DNA of 64,000 nucleotides from Pleurodeles waltl. Taxonomy: Eukaryota; Chordata; Amphibia; Caudata; Salamandridae. The stretch is taken from assembly GCF_031143425.1 (NCBI RefSeq), contig NC_090447.1, positions 852,532,760 to 852,596,759 on the forward strand, in the 5' to 3' direction. The notes under the pieces were generated by a model. The model saw nothing but the letters and a program-made list of their open reading frames with translations, searched no databases and had not been told where the DNA came from. The position numbers and the translations under genes were made by a program. Position 1 is the stretch's first letter. Every line of letters begins with the position of its first letter. Shown here one piece after another: positions 43,507 to 56,134 of this stretch.

Positions 43507-43710
43507 AACCATTGATCACCTGATTGACTTTTCAACCGGCTAAGACATCGCTAACTTGATTGACTTTGAAACCGATTTTGAGACAACGCTGCTAACCGAT
43601 AAGAGACTAAGCTGCTAAAGAAAACTGTGTGAACATTGAACTCGTTCAGCTTTGTAAATACCTGCAAATACGCTTTGATAAAGTGTCTTCGACTTTCTGA
43701 TTCTATACAG

Positions 43711-45168
43711 ATCATGACTAGCTTCACTACACAGGGGCGTAAAATGAAGTGTTGTAAATACATGTGTATAGGCTTAATAACCGCATGCGTACTAATAATT
43801 GTAGCAATAGTTCTTGGAATGCATGGTAAAAGTGAGAGTGAGACAAATGATGCTTCTACTTCTAAACCTATTATCGTTACTGAACTAACAGCTCTGAAGA
43901 GACTCGAGCAAGACGAGAGACACTTGCATGATAAGAAGGAACTTTCATCTAACGTTTTCTATCGCTTACTAAGTGAGTATGTTGAGACCATGGATGCGAA
44001 AGATTGTTATGTGTGTACACAAATACCTACCTCAGTAGTGGAAGGGGTAACGTATCACAGCATGCCTCTTACGTATGGATTTACATGTAGTATAGTAGCT
44101 TCCAGATTTTATGCTCAAAAAGACATTCATTATTTCTATACTAATTACGATGTTACTTTTGCATATGTCCCCATAATAGGGCACCTAAGTAAGATAGCTC
44201 GAGATTATTATGCCAAATTAATGAGGGAATTCTTCGAACCGATGTCACCTTTTCACACAGCTCACGCACATAGAGAGAACCTTACGTGCTTGCTTTCACC
44301 AGTAGAAATAGAATTTTTAGACCGCACTGATGATAGGAAGAATGAAATGAAGGAGAAATTAGAGAGGGAATTACACGAAAGGACGTCTGTAGATAATTAT
44401 GCTTTTGCTGCAATAAAGACACAAGGAAAAATAGCTTTAGATACATTGCATGTAGGAAGATTTTGTATACATAGATTTCCATCATATTATGACACAGTTT
44501 TTGTGGGAACGAGTGAATGTAAACATACGTATGCATTTCAATCTAAGTGGACGTTAATGCTGAATGGACAAGACCCAGTTATTCCTGGAGTATATTATAT
44601 TTGTGGACTCAACGCCTATTATCATCTTCCTAAAGGATGGTATGGGAGGTGTTATTTGGGAATAGTGTTCCCAAAGGTTTACCAACTAGACGACTTAAAG
44701 AAATTTCCAAGGCTGTCTGAATCACATCATGTTCAGAAAAGGGAGACAGCTTCTGGTGTGGTAGGAGATATATTTGGAGCATTGATTCCTTCAGTAGGAG
44801 TCATATTGAATTCAATCAAAATACGAAAGTTGTCTACTATTGTGGATAACATGTTGACAAAGTTTTCAGGAGCTATAATCCTGATGGATGCTGAACTTGC
44901 TGCAGAAAGAGCTATGACTCTTCAAAATCGGCTTGCCTTAGACATTCTTTTAGCAAAGGATGGCGGCGTTTGCAAAATGCTTGGTACACGTCACTGTTGT
45001 ACATATATACCAAGCAACAGTGGGAAAATTAGAACGATGCTTACAAATTTAACTAAAGAAAGTGTAGATTTAAAGGAATTGAAAGAACCAGGAGCTTGGG
45101 AGAAGTTGGAAAAGGATTTGCTTCTGTGGGAAATTGGCTCAGCAACGTTTGGAACGGATTGTTACTAA
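43711..45168 (+). pseudogene. env: ERV copy 1 Env, frameshifted before the membrane anchor
   Basis: ATG 43714 lies just after a splice-acceptor-like sequence (TTCTGATTCTATACAG, ending 43710), fitting a spliced env mRNA; a second ATG is at 43744. A hydrophobic signal/anchor segment (IGLITACVLIIVAIVLGM) is followed by a surface subunit with CYVC (CXXC type, about 44010), a basic QKR cleavage-like site (about 44740) and a fusion-peptide-like VVGDIFGALIPSVGVIL. LQNRLALDILLAKDGGVC and CX7CC follow (44971-45000). A one-base difference from copy 2 near 45104 sends the frame into a short wrong tail ending 45168. The membrane-spanning part lies in the next frame. Confidence 0.85.
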
Positions 45169-45377
45169 AGATAGTAAAGGGAATATTAATAATATTGATT
45201 TGTCTATTAGGTTCTTGGGGAATATGGAAAGCTTTCAAAATGTTAAAAGCAAGGAACAAAAGAAAAAGAGAAGAGAAAATAGAGAACAAAATGGTGGAAA
45301 TATATAGAGAAAAGTCAAAAGGGACTAAAAGAAAAAGGGAATTGACTGAAGTGCCAAATTACTATACAGAATTTTAA
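45096..45377 (+). pseudogene. env: ERV copy 1 Env transmembrane anchor and cytoplasmic tail, other frame
   Basis: Overlaps the end of the main env frame. It contains a membrane-proximal NWLSNVWNGLLLKIVKG, a hydrophobic span (ILIILICLLGSWGIW) and a Lys/Arg/Glu-rich tail of about 45 residues ending TAA at 45375-45377. It has no own start and is part of Env displaced by the frameshift. Confidence 0.8.
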
Positions 45378-45426
45378 TGGAATAAAAATTGTGGGTAGAT
45401 TTGATGTGATGACATAATTAGTCATC

Positions 45427-45436
45427 AGAGGAGGGA
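45427..45436 (+). promoter_or_regulatory. ERV polypurine tract before LTR 2
   Basis: AGAGGAGGGA one base before LTR 2. Same sequence and spacing before LTR 3 (58055-58064). Confidence 0.75.
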
Positions 45437-45437
45437 T

Positions 45438-47019
45438 TGATGACGCAGAAAAAGAAGGTCCGACATATATTCGTACAAATTGTGTAATCAATACGTATAA
45501 TGTAGTGTGATTTTAGTAAAGAAAATAATGTACGAGGGAAATTGTGCCCTCGGGGTAGTTCGCCATCATTATAAACGAGCTTTATTAATCACGAAGTATT
45601 GAAAATGTAGTAATCCGTCATAATCGCAAATGTATGCCATGATTTCTTGTTTGAAAACTGTTTTGCTTAGCTTAAATTTAGTACAGGCTTTGGCCTAGTT
45701 GCTTGGTTTCAAATTCTAACTGCGTTATTTTTCTTTGAACTAATGAAACATATATTCTTGCTTGAAGTTGTATTTTTCCAGTAGAAACTGGCTGGTACAC
45801 TTATCTCCAAGGTTTCGTGCTAGGCCGGTTACATCCCCTCTGATACAAGGTCAGTCTCTGCAGGTGCGGACAATGAAGTTACAGATAGTAAAATAATTGG
45901 CAAACCATGATACAATTTGTGTTCCAAGGCTCCAAGGACAGTGTATGCATAAATGAGCGCTAGTAAAAGACAATTTTTGATTGGACAATTTGAAGCCAAC
46001 CTATGAACCCTCCAATGGAAGACCCTGCAGAATTTGGAATGTTTCTTACTTAAACTCACCGGACAAAGAGAAGTCAGCCATTTTTCCTCGATGCCAGTTT
46101 GAAGCCTGATGCCAGACTCCATTTTGGACGACACCCTGATGTCCTTTTCTCTATCTAAGAGACAGAGACTATAAGAATTCTCACCCTACAGACTTTAACT
46201 TTGATTTGCCCCCGTCTTGCCCATGCAGTAACTTTGCCCCATTCTCCTTGCCGTTGCAAGGAAACTTGTCCTTAACTTTGCCCCTTTGAAACTTGCCCCA
46301 TGCTGATCAACCGGTACCTGAAGGACGAAGACTTTTCTTGAATGCTGATTGTATTTGGTAAATATGAAAGGATAAATGTATTATGCATTGTGTTTTTCCT
46401 TTTAGGTACCAACTGCTATTTTGATAGGGTCCTAGCTAGAAGTTTTCCAAATTTGTGTTGACTAAATTCGTTTTGCATGAAGTCCCACATGCCAATGCTA
46501 ATTAGAGGTTAGTCGAGGTATTCATTCAATGTATCATGAAGAATTGAAATCTTGTTATGCTGACCGAATGTATGCAATTAGTCAAATACAGTTAGTCACA
46601 TTGGTGATTTGCATTGCTATAACAGAGTGTATCATCATTCCGATTTTGCGTAGATTGCGTTTCTTCCGCCGTTATGGACAGCTAGTAATGTTCATATACA
46701 TATATCAATTGGTCTTGAGACATATATATATCGTGCTAGCTTTGTTAATATAGGGAAATAAATTCACTAACTTTTAATAAACTGGTGTGGTTATTCATGA
46801 CTGGAAGGTCATGGTGCGCCGAAATACCAACTGTTATTGATTTCTGATGTGTTATATTGATCTATTAATTGAGTATTGATTACCGATTACAACAGTTATT
46901 GATTATTGATCTGAGTGACTCGACTATTGAGGATGAGGAGAGCCCGACTCGGTTAAAAGATTCACCGACCTCCAACGTGTCCAGGTACAGGTAATTTATA
47001 AGGGCTGGAAGCGTTACCA
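45438..47019 (+). repeat. ERV LTR 2 (shared middle LTR)
   Basis: 1,582 bp, acting as 3' LTR of copy 1 and 5' LTR of copy 2. It differs from LTR 1 and LTR 3 by about a dozen scattered bases by eye, several private to it (for example GGAAGCG before the end, where the others read GGACGCG). No target duplication surrounds it; it is bordered by PPT on the left and PBS on the right. Confidence 0.92.
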
Positions 47020-47024
47020 GTAGA

Positions 47025-47035
47025 TGGTAGCAGAG
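47025..47035 (+). promoter_or_regulatory. ERV copy 2 primer-binding site, initiator tRNA-Met type
   Basis: Same TGGTAGCAGAG at the same five-base spacing as in copy 1. Confidence 0.65.
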
Positions 47036-48033
47036 ATTGATGGTTTAGCCCTTTGGGACCCCATCCGAACAATAGACAGAGTTAAGTTAGAATTTTCTTT
47101 GATAAAACAAGTTGGAGAGATGATGATGCCCTAAGTCCCCAATGACTTTCCCGGAATCTCGGAGCTTGCGAATGAGGAACATGGAGGTATGAGAATGGTC
47201 TCAGCGTTTCTAGTGACGGTATGAGTGAAGTTAGGGTTTCACGCTTGCACAGCTTATCGGCGCAGATTAATTGAGAAGTTTGTGAGGATTTAAGGGGGTT
47301 AAGAGATATTAGAGGAGTGTTACTCCAAAGGTGTGAGAGTAGGGAAGTCGTCGAACTTCATGTGTGTGTAGCGCTTTGAGCAGAAAAATTGTCCACGTGG
47401 TTGTTGATATTGAAACGGGCCCTGCGAGGTCAAGAGACTCCGGAGTATGTTGAAAAGTGTATGTGACACTTGTTTGATGTTGTGATCTGGTCAGGTTTAA
47501 TAGGTTGATCGGGCGTGGTCAACAAGTCGGTATGAATGTTGCAGAGTGAAAGAAAACTTCGACTTTGAGATTTGACGAATTCTAAAGTGCACTAGAATAG
47601 TTCATTGATCAGTTGAGAGTAAAGTTTGCCGGTCAAATTTTGCTTGCGAAAGTGGGAAACCGAGAAAGATGGAATAACTGCCGAGGCTAGTGAAAAATCC
47701 CTAAGGTTTCTGAAGCGATTGTATTACCTTTCCTGTAGTAAACCGACAGATCTGTTTTATTCTTTTGGTTAAGTGCTTGCGTTGTATTGCAGAAATTAGC
47801 TTATGAGTGAAGCCGAATGAAAAGAGGACAAGCCGCGGGACATTGTCAGCCGCAGTGTGTGAGTGTGACGTCACTAGGAGCCGCGCTGGGATAGGTCGGT
47901 TGGTGAGAAGGGTCGCGCACGGATTGGACGCAGTCCATGAAGCGCAATTGGAAGGGGAAAGGCAAGCGAAGAGTATTCCGGGAATTAAAGTCGCTTATTG
48001 ATTACATATTTTAGAAAAACAAAGGACGGAAAG
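47036..48033 (+). other. ERV copy 2 leader
   Basis: Counterpart of 35727-36724 with only a few base differences. No ATG-started long ORF. Confidence 0.6.
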
Positions 48034-49167
48034 ATGACATTTTTCAAAGCATTTAAGAGTGCCATGAGGGGAGATGTTTATATTAAAGCAAATGTAGGAG
48101 AAGAAACACCGCCTGAGGGTACACCAGCATACATCGTCATTGAAGAAAAGAGTGTAGCGCCATGTCTATGGTTAAAACAATGGTGCAAATTAACAGAGAA
48201 ACATGGAAGTGTAGCGTTCCCTATCCACGGGTCGTTTAATTTAAGGGTTTTAGAAAATCTGAGATTTGCGCTATACGTCATGAAAGTACCTCCAAGGCCA
48301 GCACAGTTTGAGGCATTAGCAATTTGGGAGCTAATAGCTAGAAACCAACAACAAAAGAAATTTGAGACAAGAATAAGAAAAGTAGAAAAGACACTAGCGG
48401 ATGCTAGATGGGACAGCACACAAAAGGTTTGGAGATCGGACGTATTGCAGGGAATTAAATTGTTTCCAGCGATTACTGATGAAGCGGAGACGGAAGGAAG
48501 GAAAGCCACCTGTAAGACAAACAGGAGTCAGTCCAGAGAGGGAGAGAGCAATAGGAACTCGAAAAGGGGAGACGAGTCAGATGATGAGGAGTTCATTATA
48601 CAATTGCTGAATGATCGCCCACCACCATACGTGGAAAGCGAAAAAGGCTCAAGCATTAGTACTGCCCCTCCAGAACCAATACAGGGTAATGTAACACCAA
48701 ATTTGAGAATATCTCAGAGGCCGAACAACTCTGACATGCCTTTCTCACCACGAATACCACAGATTCAGAGAATGTACCCAGACGTGCCAACATTGAAACC
48801 TGCTGATAACTATCAGCCACAGGTTCAAAGGCACTGTTGCGATGAGCATAATGTGGGAATGACTTCTGATTCAATGGCGCAGGGAGGACAAAACTATCAG
48901 AGACCGACATTGATTCAAGCTGAATCAACACAGTTCTCGATGCCCCAAAAGCAAACGCAAGAAGTGCGAGTAGTAGAAAGCCAGTTAGGTATGCCAGCAA
49001 TGATGAACCACAATGTGGGGATTAACATGCCACAGAATTCGGGGAACAGACAGAATCCAGATGCAATATCTCTACCTATCACTGTAGGTCCACCAGTACC
49101 ACTGTACATACAGGCAAATTCAAGCACAAGTGACCAAGGGTTAATGGGACAGGGAGAAGATGCATAG
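48034..49167 (+). CDS. gag: ERV copy 2 Gag N-terminal ORF: matrix and PPPY region
   Basis: 377 codons from ATG 48034, same length as copy 1, with only a handful of substitutions (for example Met-Thr instead of Met-Lys at residue 2, and Asn-Asn for Ser-Ser near residue 235). The PPPY motif is kept. It ends at the same TAG before the capsid frame. Identical length in both copies means the frame arrangement predates the duplication. Confidence 0.8.
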   Translation: MTFFKAFKSAMRGDVYIKANVGEETPPEGTPAYIVIEEKSVAPCLWLKQWCKLTEKHGSVAFPIHGSFNLRVLENLRFALYVMKVPPRPAQFEALAIWELIARNQQQKKFETRIRKVEKTLADARWDSTQKVWRSDVLQGIKLFPAITDEAETEGRKATCKTNRSQSREGESNRNSKRGDESDDEEFIIQLLNDRPPPYVESEKGSSISTAPPEPIQGNVTPNLRISQRPNNSDMPFSPRIPQIQRMYPDVPTLKPADNYQPQVQRHCCDEHNVGMTSDSMAQGGQNYQRPTLIQAESTQFSMPQKQTQEVRVVESQLGMPAMMNHNVGINMPQNSGNRQNPDAISLPITVGPPVPLYIQANSSTSDQGLMGQGEDA

Positions 49168-51842
49168 AAACCACTCCAGAGACAACTCCGATAGTGGCAC
49201 TGCCAAATGGATCTGGGTCCTTGTCGGAATTTAGTCCAATTCCAATTTGTGCTCCGTCAACCGTAGTAAGGTCACATCCACCACTATTAGTACCGTTAAC
49301 CTCACAGACTGAAACATTACAGAAACCGTCAATGGCAGTTGATGTAACTGCTACACTGATGGGACTGAACACGCAACAGTTAACACAATGGTTCAACAGC
49401 CTGAACTCCCCACAGAGTGCATCTAGCAGGAAGGGAGAAGAATACCTGAATAAAATAAGGTTGGGTATGGAGGCAGATGAACTGGTTGAGGGAACAATGG
49501 GTTTGAACAGATTAGAATCATACACAGAGGAAGAACTAAGATACATGTGCCCTGGGATTACAAGAGAAGTGAGCAACATACATAAGAAGTTACAAGAAAT
49601 CGCAGACAGAAACGAGATCGATATAGGTAAGACTAAACACCTGAGCAGAAGTTACAGGTTAGACTTTGAGACAAAAGATTTTGAACACATGAGATCCGCA
49701 GGGATGAAAACACACCTTAAGGAGATACTGCAGAGTGCACAGGTCTGGAGATGTTTAGACAAGTGGGAAAGTAGATGGGTTAAGAAAAAGGACAAAAAGA
49801 AAGAAAATACTCTAGAACGGAATGAGAAAAAACAACAGAATGACGATCTGATAACTATGTTACCAATGAGAGAGACAGCAGGGGGAAAACTTGTACATGT
49901 ACCATGGCACAGGTGCGATATTCAATCCTTTACGGATGACTTTCCCAAATTAAGAGAGAAGCCGATTGAGTGGTATCAACAAACGGATAGATTTGTGAAA
50001 CTTGCGAAGTGTCTCTGGGAAGACCTGAATACTTTATTTGAAATTGTGGTTCCGGCTGATTTGTGGGAAGATTGTAAAAGGGCTGTAGGTTGGCCAACGA
50101 GTGAACCAGAGAGAGATAGGGACACAGGTGCGCCATCACCTACGGTAATGAGTTTGTACCACAAGGTGATCGAGCACTTGAAAACCAAGGTTGCGTCGAA
50201 AAATGTGGATTGGCAGAGGATTGACAGAACAGCCCAAGAGGTTAAAGAGTCTATACATGCGTACTACGAGAGATTGTTGAAAGCGTTTAAAAATTACAGT
50301 GGCACGGAAACGATTGAGCCAAAGGACATGCTCCATTTTGTGTTCAGGTTTGTGGAAGGGCTGAGACCCGAAATTAGCCAGATGATTAAATCGCATTTGA
50401 TTTGTTGGCAGTCAAAGTCGATCGATGAAGTGTTGAATTATGCGAAATACTGCAGTGATGAGATTGAGACCAAACAGAAAAGATTGAAAGAAAAGGTGAT
50501 GGTGATGCAGCTCAGAGCAGCTCAGACAGGCTTACAAGGTTTGCAAGGTTTTCAACAACAGATGCCACAGCAGCAACAGGGAAATGCTATGTTTCAGCCT
50601 CAGATGAGAGGCAGAGGCCGAGGAGGTTTTGTGAATAATGGTCCTGATTTGAATACCGTTATGATTCCAAATGGTATACAGGCAATGAAGAAGGTGATGC
50701 CATGTCACACGTGCGGAATTGTCGGGCATTGGAAACGGGAGTGCCCAATGATGGTGCAGGAAGGTGTAGGTCAGCAAAACAATGATGTCAATGCATTTCA
50801 GACTATGAGAGGACAAAAATTGAGAGGTCCGAACCCAAATTTCCAAAACAATATAAACCAGATGCAGGGTTTACAACCCATGCAACCGCAACAGGTGCAA
50901 ATGCCTCGTGTGCAAATGACACAATTGCAGCCAATGCAACAGCAGTTTCCTATGGTACCTAATCAGCAAATGCAAATACCCTTAGCACCAATGAATCACC
51001 AGCAAGCAATGCTTCCTCAACAGGTCACGGGTCAGGGGATGAGTCAAAATGACACAGTACACCAATTCCCATTACACAGCGAGAATGGAATAAACAATGC
51101 ATGGGAGAGTGAAAGTTCAGATGAGGAGGGAAATTGTGTGCTTGCAGCATCTTTGGAAGTTGATCAAAAGGGTCCGTATGTGGAGGGAAGAGTTATGGGT
51201 CATCGCGTTTCATTCTTGGTTGACACAGGAGCTACACGTTCCACTGTTAGGAGCATTGAAGTGCCAAATTTGCCACTTTCAGGGAGAACAGTTCAAGTAG
51301 TGGGAGTAGCAAACAGGTACCTGACGAACCCAATCACAGATCCAGTACAAGTCAGAATTGGTAACTATCAAGGGACACATAATTTTGTGGCATGTGACTC
51401 AAGCCCAATATCACTGTTAGGGAGAGACCTATTATGCAAATTGGGATGTTCGATTATGTGTTCAAATGATGGAATTAAAATTCAGACGAGCAGTGATGGG
51501 GAAGAAGAGGACAGTGTAGAAGGGGACGAAGTAGAAACTGTCGATGAAGAATATCCCCTGATTACCCTTTACCCAATGATTACTGAAGCAGATATTCCTG
51601 CTGAGTTACAAGAAACAGTCGGAAAAGAAGTGTGGGATATGACAGGAAAAGAGGTGGGATTGGTGAAAGGAGTGGAACCAGTGAAAGTGACTGTAAAACC
51701 CAATGTAACCTTTCCCCAGATCCCACAGTACCATATGGCCCAAGACACCCTCATGAAAGTCGCCCAACTCATTGATGAGTTTGTAAAGCAGGGAGTACTG
51801 AAAGAAGTGTTAAGCAGTCCATGTAATTCACCAATTATGTGA
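49168..51842 (+). pseudogene. gag-pro-pol: ERV copy 2 capsid-nucleocapsid-protease-RT start
   Basis: One open frame, with no stop or shift between nucleocapsid and protease, ending at TGA 51840-51842; copy 1 has GGA at the equivalent site. Capsid, one CCHC knuckle (about 50703-50744), Gln/Met/Pro-rich linker, and protease with DTGA (51222-51233) and LLGRDLL (about 51413-51433) flap/C-terminal motif are all recognisable. RT begins after LIDEFVKQGVLKEVLSSP. Gammaretroviruses normally separate gag and pro by a stop; none is present here. Confidence 0.85.
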
Positions 51843-53477
51843 CTAATAAAGCCAAGTGGAAAGGTCCGAATTGTGCAGGACTTGAGGAAAATAAATGACA
51901 TAATAATTAAATGCTGCCCTGTAGTACCAAATCCAGCTGTGATAATGTTTCAAGTCCCTTGCGATGCCGAGTGGTTCTCAGTCATCGACTTGTCACAAGC
52001 ATTCTTTTCGGTGCCTCTTCATGAGGACAGCCAATTTCTCTTTTGTTTCAAATTTTTAGACAGAGTCTACAGTTGGTGTCGAATTCCTCAAGGGTTTTCA
52101 GAGTCACCGTCAATTTTCAATCAGATTCTAAAGAAAGATTTGGAAGCGTTGGAATTGCCATTCGAGTCAACCCTAGTACAATACATTGACGACTTACTGA
52201 TTACATCCAAGACAGAAAGTGACTGCACAGCCGACACCGTTGCCCTATTGAACCATTTGGGAAGGAATGGACACAAGGTGTCTCCTTCAAAATTACAGTT
52301 CTGTCAGAAGAAAGTGAAATATTTGGGTCACCAAATAGAGAAAGGGTCACGAAAAATTATGAAGGAAAGAATAACAAGTGTACTTCAAATGAGTCCCCCA
52401 AAGACGAGGAGGGAGGTGAGGAAGTTTTTGGGAATGGAGAGCTACTGTCGCCAATGGATTCCCAACTTCTCAACCCTAGCGAAACCTCTAGTGAAACTGA
52501 CCCAGAAGGATGCATTGGATGAAATTGAACTGAAAGGAGAAGAGATGGATGCTTTTATTGAATTGAAAGAATGCATGTGCAGGGCTCCAGCTTTAGGTAT
52601 GCCTGACTACACAAAGCCTTTCACATTGTTTTGTCATGAACGTGATGCATGTTCCTTGTCTGTCTTGACCCAAGCCCATGGTGGCGTAAACAGACCAGTA
52701 GCATATTTTTCAGCTACTTTGGATCCGGTTGCAGCAGCACTGCCAGGGTGCTTGCGCGCCGTAGCCGCAGTTGGTATCAGCCTCACTCAGAGTGAAGGAA
52801 TAGTGATAGGACACCCTTTAACAGTCATGGTCCCTCACTCAGTTGAGATACTTTTGACACGTTCCCGAACACAGCACATGACTGGTGCTAGACTCACAAG
52901 GTACGAAACAATAATTCTGGGATCACCTAATGTGCAGCTCAAAAGGTGCACCACGTTGAATCCAGCAACCTTGTTTCACAGTGAAAATGCTGAAATTGAG
53001 AACGCTGAAGACATCGAGCACGACTGTCTTCAGGTGACTGAATTTTGCACCAAACCAAGACCTGATATCAAAGATACCCGATTGGAAGAAAATGATCAAA
53101 TTATTTTTGTTGATGGTTCATGTTTAAGAGATGCACTGGGTGTATTGAAAGCAGGGTACGCTGTATGCACAGTAACAGGTATTTTGGAAGCATCTTGGCT
53201 TCAAGGAGTTTACTCTGCACAGGTAGAAGAATTGGTAGCCCTTACTAGGGCTTGCCAGCTTTCTGCATTGATGAAAGTTACTATTTACACTGACAGCCAG
53301 TACGGGTTTGGAATAGTGCATGATTTCGGACAATTGTGGTCACAGAGAGGCTTCATGACCTCTTCAGGATCGCCAGTGAAAAATGGCGAAAGAATAAAAG
53401 AATTGTTACATGCCATCCAACTACCAGGAGAAGTAGCAGTGGTAAAATGCAGTGCACACTCGAAGGGACAAGATTAT
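51843..53477 (+). pseudogene. pol: ERV copy 2 reverse transcriptase and RNase H up to the MITE
   Basis: Same frame as the preceding piece beyond its TGA. RT: WFSVIDLSQAFFSVPL (first catalytic Asp), CRIPQGFSESPSIFNQIL (motif B-like) and LVQYIDDLLITS (YIDD at 52182-52193), then KFLGMESYCRQWIPNFS (thumb/connection) and RPVAYFSATLDPVAAALPGC. RNase H has FVDGSCLRD, VEELVALTRA and IYTDSQYGFG. The MITE enters at the codon after SKGQDY, just before the last RNase H Asp motif. This copy retains the 705 bp that copy 1 lacks. Confidence 0.9.
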
Positions 53478-54093
53478 GGTGGTCATTCTGACCCTGGCGG
53501 TCTTTGACCGCCAGGGCGGAGGACCGCGGGAGCACCGCCGACAGGCCGGCGGTGCTCCAATGGGGATTCCGACCGCGGCGGTAAAGCTGCGGTCGGACCG
53601 GCACCACTGGCGGGGTCCCGCCAGTGTACCGCGGCCCCATTGAATCCTCCGCGGCGGCGCAGCTTGCTGCACCGCCGCGGGGATTCCGACCCCCCCTACC
53701 GCCATCCAGATCCCGGCGGTCGGACCGCCGAGATCCGGATGGCGGTAGGGGGGGTCGCGGGGCCCCTGGGGGCCCCTGCAGTGCCCATGCCACTGGCATG
53801 GGCATTGCAGGGGCCCCCGTAAGAGGGCCCCTACATGTATTTCACTGTCTGCTGCGCAGACAGTGAAATACGCGACGGGTGCAACTGCACCCGTCGCACA
53901 GCTTCCACTCCGCCGGCTCGATTCCGAGCCGGCTTCATCGTGGAAGCCTCTTTCCCGCTGGGCTGGCTGGCGGTCTGAAGGCGACCGCCCGCCAGCCCAG
54001 CGGGAAAGTCAGAATTACCGCCGCGGAACGGTAACCTGACGGCGGGACTTTGGCGGGCGGCCTCCGCCGCCCGCCAAGGTCAGAATGAGGGCC
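53478..54093 (-). mobile_element. GC-rich hairpin-chain MITE, copy 3, inside ERV copy 2 RNase H
   Basis: 616 bp in the opposite orientation to copies 1, 2 and 4. TAT flanks both sides (53475-53477, 54094-54096). ERV copy 1 (41457-41467) gives the empty site with a single TAT, proving element ends and duplication exactly. Very similar to copy 2 of the MITE (23020) hairpin by hairpin. No coding function; the open frames in it are GC effects. Confidence 0.97.
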
Positions 54094-54758
54094 TATGTTT
54101 CTCTGGGAAATGGATATGCGGATCAAGTCGCAAGGTTTTGCGCATTGAACTGTATATTGCTTAGGGATGAATGGAATTTGATAAGTGAACCAGAACTCGA
54201 ACCAAGCGAAATATTTGCTCTAAAGGTGATACGATGGACAAATTGAAATCATTACAGAATGATGTCAGTGAGGATGAGAAACTCTCGTGGACCAAATCAC
54301 AATGTGTAAAGAGATTAGATGAATTATGGGTTTCAAGTGAAGGGAAATTCGTTCTTCCAAATAGCCTTTTGACACAGATAGCCAGATTTTACCATGGACA
54401 AGCTCATCTTGGGAGGGATGCCATGATTAGGTTGTTCAAAACTGATTGGTTTAACCCTAAATTCTGTCAAGTTGCTGAAGCAGTTTGCCACCGTTGCGTC
54501 ATTTGCCAACAGATGAACGCAGGGAAGGGAACCGTAGTAAATTTGAGCCACATTGGAAGAGCAGGGGGTCCATTCAGCAGGATGCAAATGGATTTCATTG
54601 AGATGCCTGTGCATGGAGGCTTGAAATATGTGTTGGTGGTTGTGTGCATTTTTAGTCACTTGATTGAAGCATACCCTACACGCAGAAATGATAGTCTCAC
54701 GGTTGCAAAACTACTCTTGAGAGAGTTAATACCACGTTTCGGATTCCGATCTCTTTAG
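54094..54758 (+). pseudogene. pol: ERV copy 2 RNase H end and integrase N-terminal half
   Basis: Resumes with VSLGNGYADQVARF, loses 4 bases relative to copy 1 near 54226, and from ATG 54234 (MDKLKSLQNDV, a chance start) continues through integrase HHCC (FYHGQAHLG; CHRCVICQQ) and the first catalytic Asp (MDFIEM). A 1-base deletion near 54747 (FGFRSL against FGFPISL) shifts the frame and it stops at TAG 54756-54758. Confidence 0.85.
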
Positions 54759-56134
54759 AATCAGATAGGGGAAGTCACTTCAATAATGAAGTAATAAAAT
54801 TGCTTTGTGCAGTACTGAACATTGAGCAAAAGCTGCATTGTAGCTACCGCCCTGAAGCATCAGGTCTAGTGGAGCAAATGAATGGCACATTGAAATCAAG
54901 AATGGCGAAAATATGTGCATCAACAAACTTGAAATGGCCTGACGCATTGCCTTTGGTACTAATGTCAATGAGAAACACCCCTGACAGAAAGACTGGACTG
55001 TCCCCACACGAGATTCTCATGGGCAGAGCTATGAGACTTCCAGCAGTTCCTGCAAATGCGCTTTTGAATATTACAGATGATATGGTGTTAGACTACTGCA
55101 AAGGTCTAGCTGATGTGGTTCGATCTTTCTCTCACCAGGTGGAGGCAACCACCTTGCCACCGATCCAAGGTCCAGGACACGCCCTGAAAGCAGGTGACTG
55201 GGTCGTGATAAAGAAGCACGTGAGGAAGTCGTGTTTGGAACCCCGTTGGAAAGGACCTTTTCAAGTGATTTTGACGACTTCCACCGCTGTGAAGTGTGCG
55301 GGAGTTCCCAACTGGATTCATGCCAGTCACACAAAGAGGGTGTTGTGTCCCACAGATGAGGAAGTTGAAGCGCTGAAGTTACCAGTACCTGATAACAAAG
55401 TACCAAGCGCTGAGGCAGAGCGAAATAGAACTAGAGGCGAACAGGCAGAAATAGAGGAGGGAGAAATATTCTCTGAGGACGAAGCAACTGATTCACTTGG
55501 GGAAGACCAAGGAGGAGCCTCAGACAGCGACGAAGCAGCTGAAGGTAACAAAGAGCCTGAAGCAGCTGAAAGTGACAAAGAGCCTGAAGAAAGTAACGGT
55601 GACAAAGGGCTCGAAACAGGTGAAGAAGCAGGAGAGCCTGATCACAGGAGGGCTTTCCCAGAAGCAGACGATACAGAAAAAGAAAAGGAAAACCTGATTG
55701 ACTCCCCAGAAGGAGGGGACAAGGCAGAACAGAACGAAACTGCTCAAACTCCTTCAGAAGAGATTGCGGGTCCATCAAGTGGACACAGTGCAAAAAGAAG
55801 ACCAAGCATATCGCCAGTAAAATTAAGAACTAGAGAAACGTTGAATGACATTGAAGGGCCAAGAGTGAAAGAGAAAAGAAAGGAAGTGTCTGTCGTAGTA
55901 CCAACACCAAGTGAAGAAAAGGACTTGGCCAAAGAGGAAAGTACCAGTGGGAAAGAATCAAAGAGAGATGCAAAATTGAAAAGAAAAAGGATACCGAGCA
56001 GGAGGTATTCCGGTCCGGAGTGGGCGTACGTAGCCAATAACGATTGGTCGGACGAATTCGTATCCCTCAGTCTTGAGAACGAAGAGGCAGAACTTCATTT
56101 TGGAAATAAAAATGTTATGGACTCTGTTGATTGA
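54759..56134 (+). pseudogene. pol: ERV copy 2 integrase C-terminal half with acidic extension
   Basis: Follows in the next frame: second catalytic Asp (ESDRGSHF), Glu (SGLVEQMNG), GPF-type domain and the same acidic tail (about 55350-56131) as copy 1, with scattered substitutions. Tail length is equal in both copies. Ends TGA 56132-56134. Confidence 0.85.
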
